A stretch of DNA of 64,000 bases, from NCBI GenBank assembly GCA_963843275.1, contig CAWJJM010000006.1:62001-126000 (forward strand). The letters are read 5' to 3'. How positions within the stretch are numbered: the stretch's first letter is position 1; each line of letters begins with the position of its first letter. The stretch comes from CAWJJM01 sp963843275 (lineage in GTDB: Bacteria > Acidobacteriota > Thermoanaerobaculia > Multivoradales > JBCCEF01). The notes under the pieces were generated by a model. It saw nothing but the letters and a program-made list of their open reading frames with translations. It did not search any database and was not told where the DNA came from. Shown here one piece after another: positions 63,354 to 64,000 of the stretch. Position numbers and translations under genes: made by a program.

Positions 63354-64000
63354 TCAGCCTTCCGGGGCAGCCGCGCCGGCGCCCGCGTCCGCGCCGCCGG
63401 CCGCTTCCGCCCCGGCCGTTTCGTCCGTGGGCCCGTGCTCGGGACCGTCGTCGCCGAGCAGGTGCCGCATCGCCTTGTCGCGCAGCAGCCGGGCGCGCAC
63501 GCCGGACGCCCCGCCCAGCGCCTCCGCCACCCGCTCGACGGTGGTCCCCTGGGCCCGCGCGATCGAGCCGAGGGCGGCGTCGACCTCGCTGTCGCTCACC
63601 TCCAGGCCCTCGTGCTCGGCGATCGCGTCGAGCACCAACCGCTCGTGGACCCGGCGCTCCGCCGGCTCCCGCAGGTCGGCCGCCAGCTTCTCCCAGTCCA
63701 CCTGCGCCTTCTGCGGGTCGATGCCGCGGCGCGCCAGGTCGCCGGCGAAGTCGTTGGCCATGCGCTCCACCTCGGTGCGCACCACGCCCTCGGGCAGAGT
63801 CACCGGGTAGCGCCCGCGCAGCTCGGCGAGCAGGGCGTCGCGCCGCTTCTCGTCGCGCTCGTGCTCCTTGCCGTGGCGCAGGCGGTGCTCGACGGCGGCG
63901 CGCAGCTCGGCGACGTCCGCGAACTCGCCCAGCCGCTTGGCGAGGGCGTCGTCGAGCGGCGGCAGCTCGCGCTCCTTGACCGCCTCGACGGTGACCTGGA
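63354..64000 (-). CDS. tig: Trigger factor, C-terminal part (5' end outside window)
   Basis: About 215 residues of the C-terminal domain of the ribosome-bound chaperone trigger factor. The visible start QVTVEAVKERELPPLDDALA is the usual junction after the PPIase domain. The helical substrate-binding arms follow (EHRLRHGKEHERDEKRRDAL, and VERMANDFAGDLARRGID). The gene continues past the right edge, so the ribosome-binding and PPIase domains cannot be seen. An Ala/Gly/Glu-rich tail of about 30 residues ends the protein. It heads the clpP-clpX-lon run. Confidence 0.93.
   Translation of the reverse strand, partial: QVTVEAVKERELPPLDDALAKRLGEFADVAELRAAVEHRLRHGKEHERDEKRRDALLAELRGRYPVTLPEGVVRTEVERMANDFAGDLARRGIDPQKAQVDWEKLAADLREPAERRVHERLVLDAIAEHEGLEVSDSEVDAALGSIARAQGTTVERVAEALGGASGVRARLLRDKAMRHLLGDDGPEHGPTDETAGAEAAGGADAGAGAAAPEG

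Overview
The window is a very GC-rich stretch (low to mid seventies per cent by eye, not computed) of a bacterial chromosome. It holds densely packed housekeeping genes and no rRNA, tRNA, CRISPR array, prophage or insertion sequence that I could recognise. The best guess is an Acidobacteriota genome, perhaps of the Thermoanaerobaculia type. The clues are a PadR regulator paired with a duplicated ADOP-type FtsX/MacB permease, futalosine menaquinone genes, a Bat (MoxR/DUF58/VWA) operon, TPR-CHAT proteins and the GC content. This is inference from gene content, not from a marker gene.

Layout. 0-4.9 kb: an anti-sigma factor (cut by the left edge) and its ECF sigma factor, divergent from a large exported TPR-CHAT protease-like protein. 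5.0-7.4 kb: trehalose synthesis (otsA-otsB). 7.4-10.9 kb: a minus-strand operon of a DinB-like, an FHA-RDD, a MauE/DoxX-like and a secreted thioredoxin-like protein. 11-13.4 kb: an exported amidohydrolase, a LysM protein and a 0.5-kb intergenic region with tandem hairpin repeats and a long inverted repeat. 13.4-21 kb: UvrA family, a class A PBP, an ABC-F protein. 21.2-26.2 kb: sulfur-transfer and thiamine genes (E1-rhodanese, JAB peptidase, 5-FTHF cyclo-ligase, rhodanese, TPP riboswitch plus thiC). 26.2-29.1 kb: a small iron-permease-like protein and ftsK. 29.3-31.1 kb: a likely sortase substrate with an LPxTA tail and its class D sortase. 31.1-40.6 kb: rsmA, then an eight-gene Bat operon joined by start/stop overlaps. 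40.6-50.4 kb: a GAF-GGDEF protein, lysine catabolism (lat and an ALDH7-family dehydrogenase) around an O-antigen-ligase-like protein and nth, then small secreted or iron-sulfur proteins. 50.5-56.5 kb: a CsbD-like gene, a repeat block, mqnC, the PadR-ADOP pair, mqnA. 56.6-64 kb: rho, engB, lon, clpX, clpP, tig (cut by the right edge), all on the minus strand.

How the genes work together. The clearest pathways are lysine to 2-aminoadipate (lat plus ALDH7), chorismate to menaquinone (mqnA, mqnC), glucose to trehalose (otsAB), thiamine pyrimidine synthesis under a TPP riboswitch, and the trigger factor-ClpXP-Lon protein quality control cluster.

A caution about the sequence. Five conserved genes (thiC, ftsK twice, moxR, a Bat TPR gene, the ALDH7) carry single-base indels. 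Correcting one base at each site restores the expected family sequence and a whole number of codons. This looks more like residual assembly error than true pseudogenes, so these genes are annotated as whole units.
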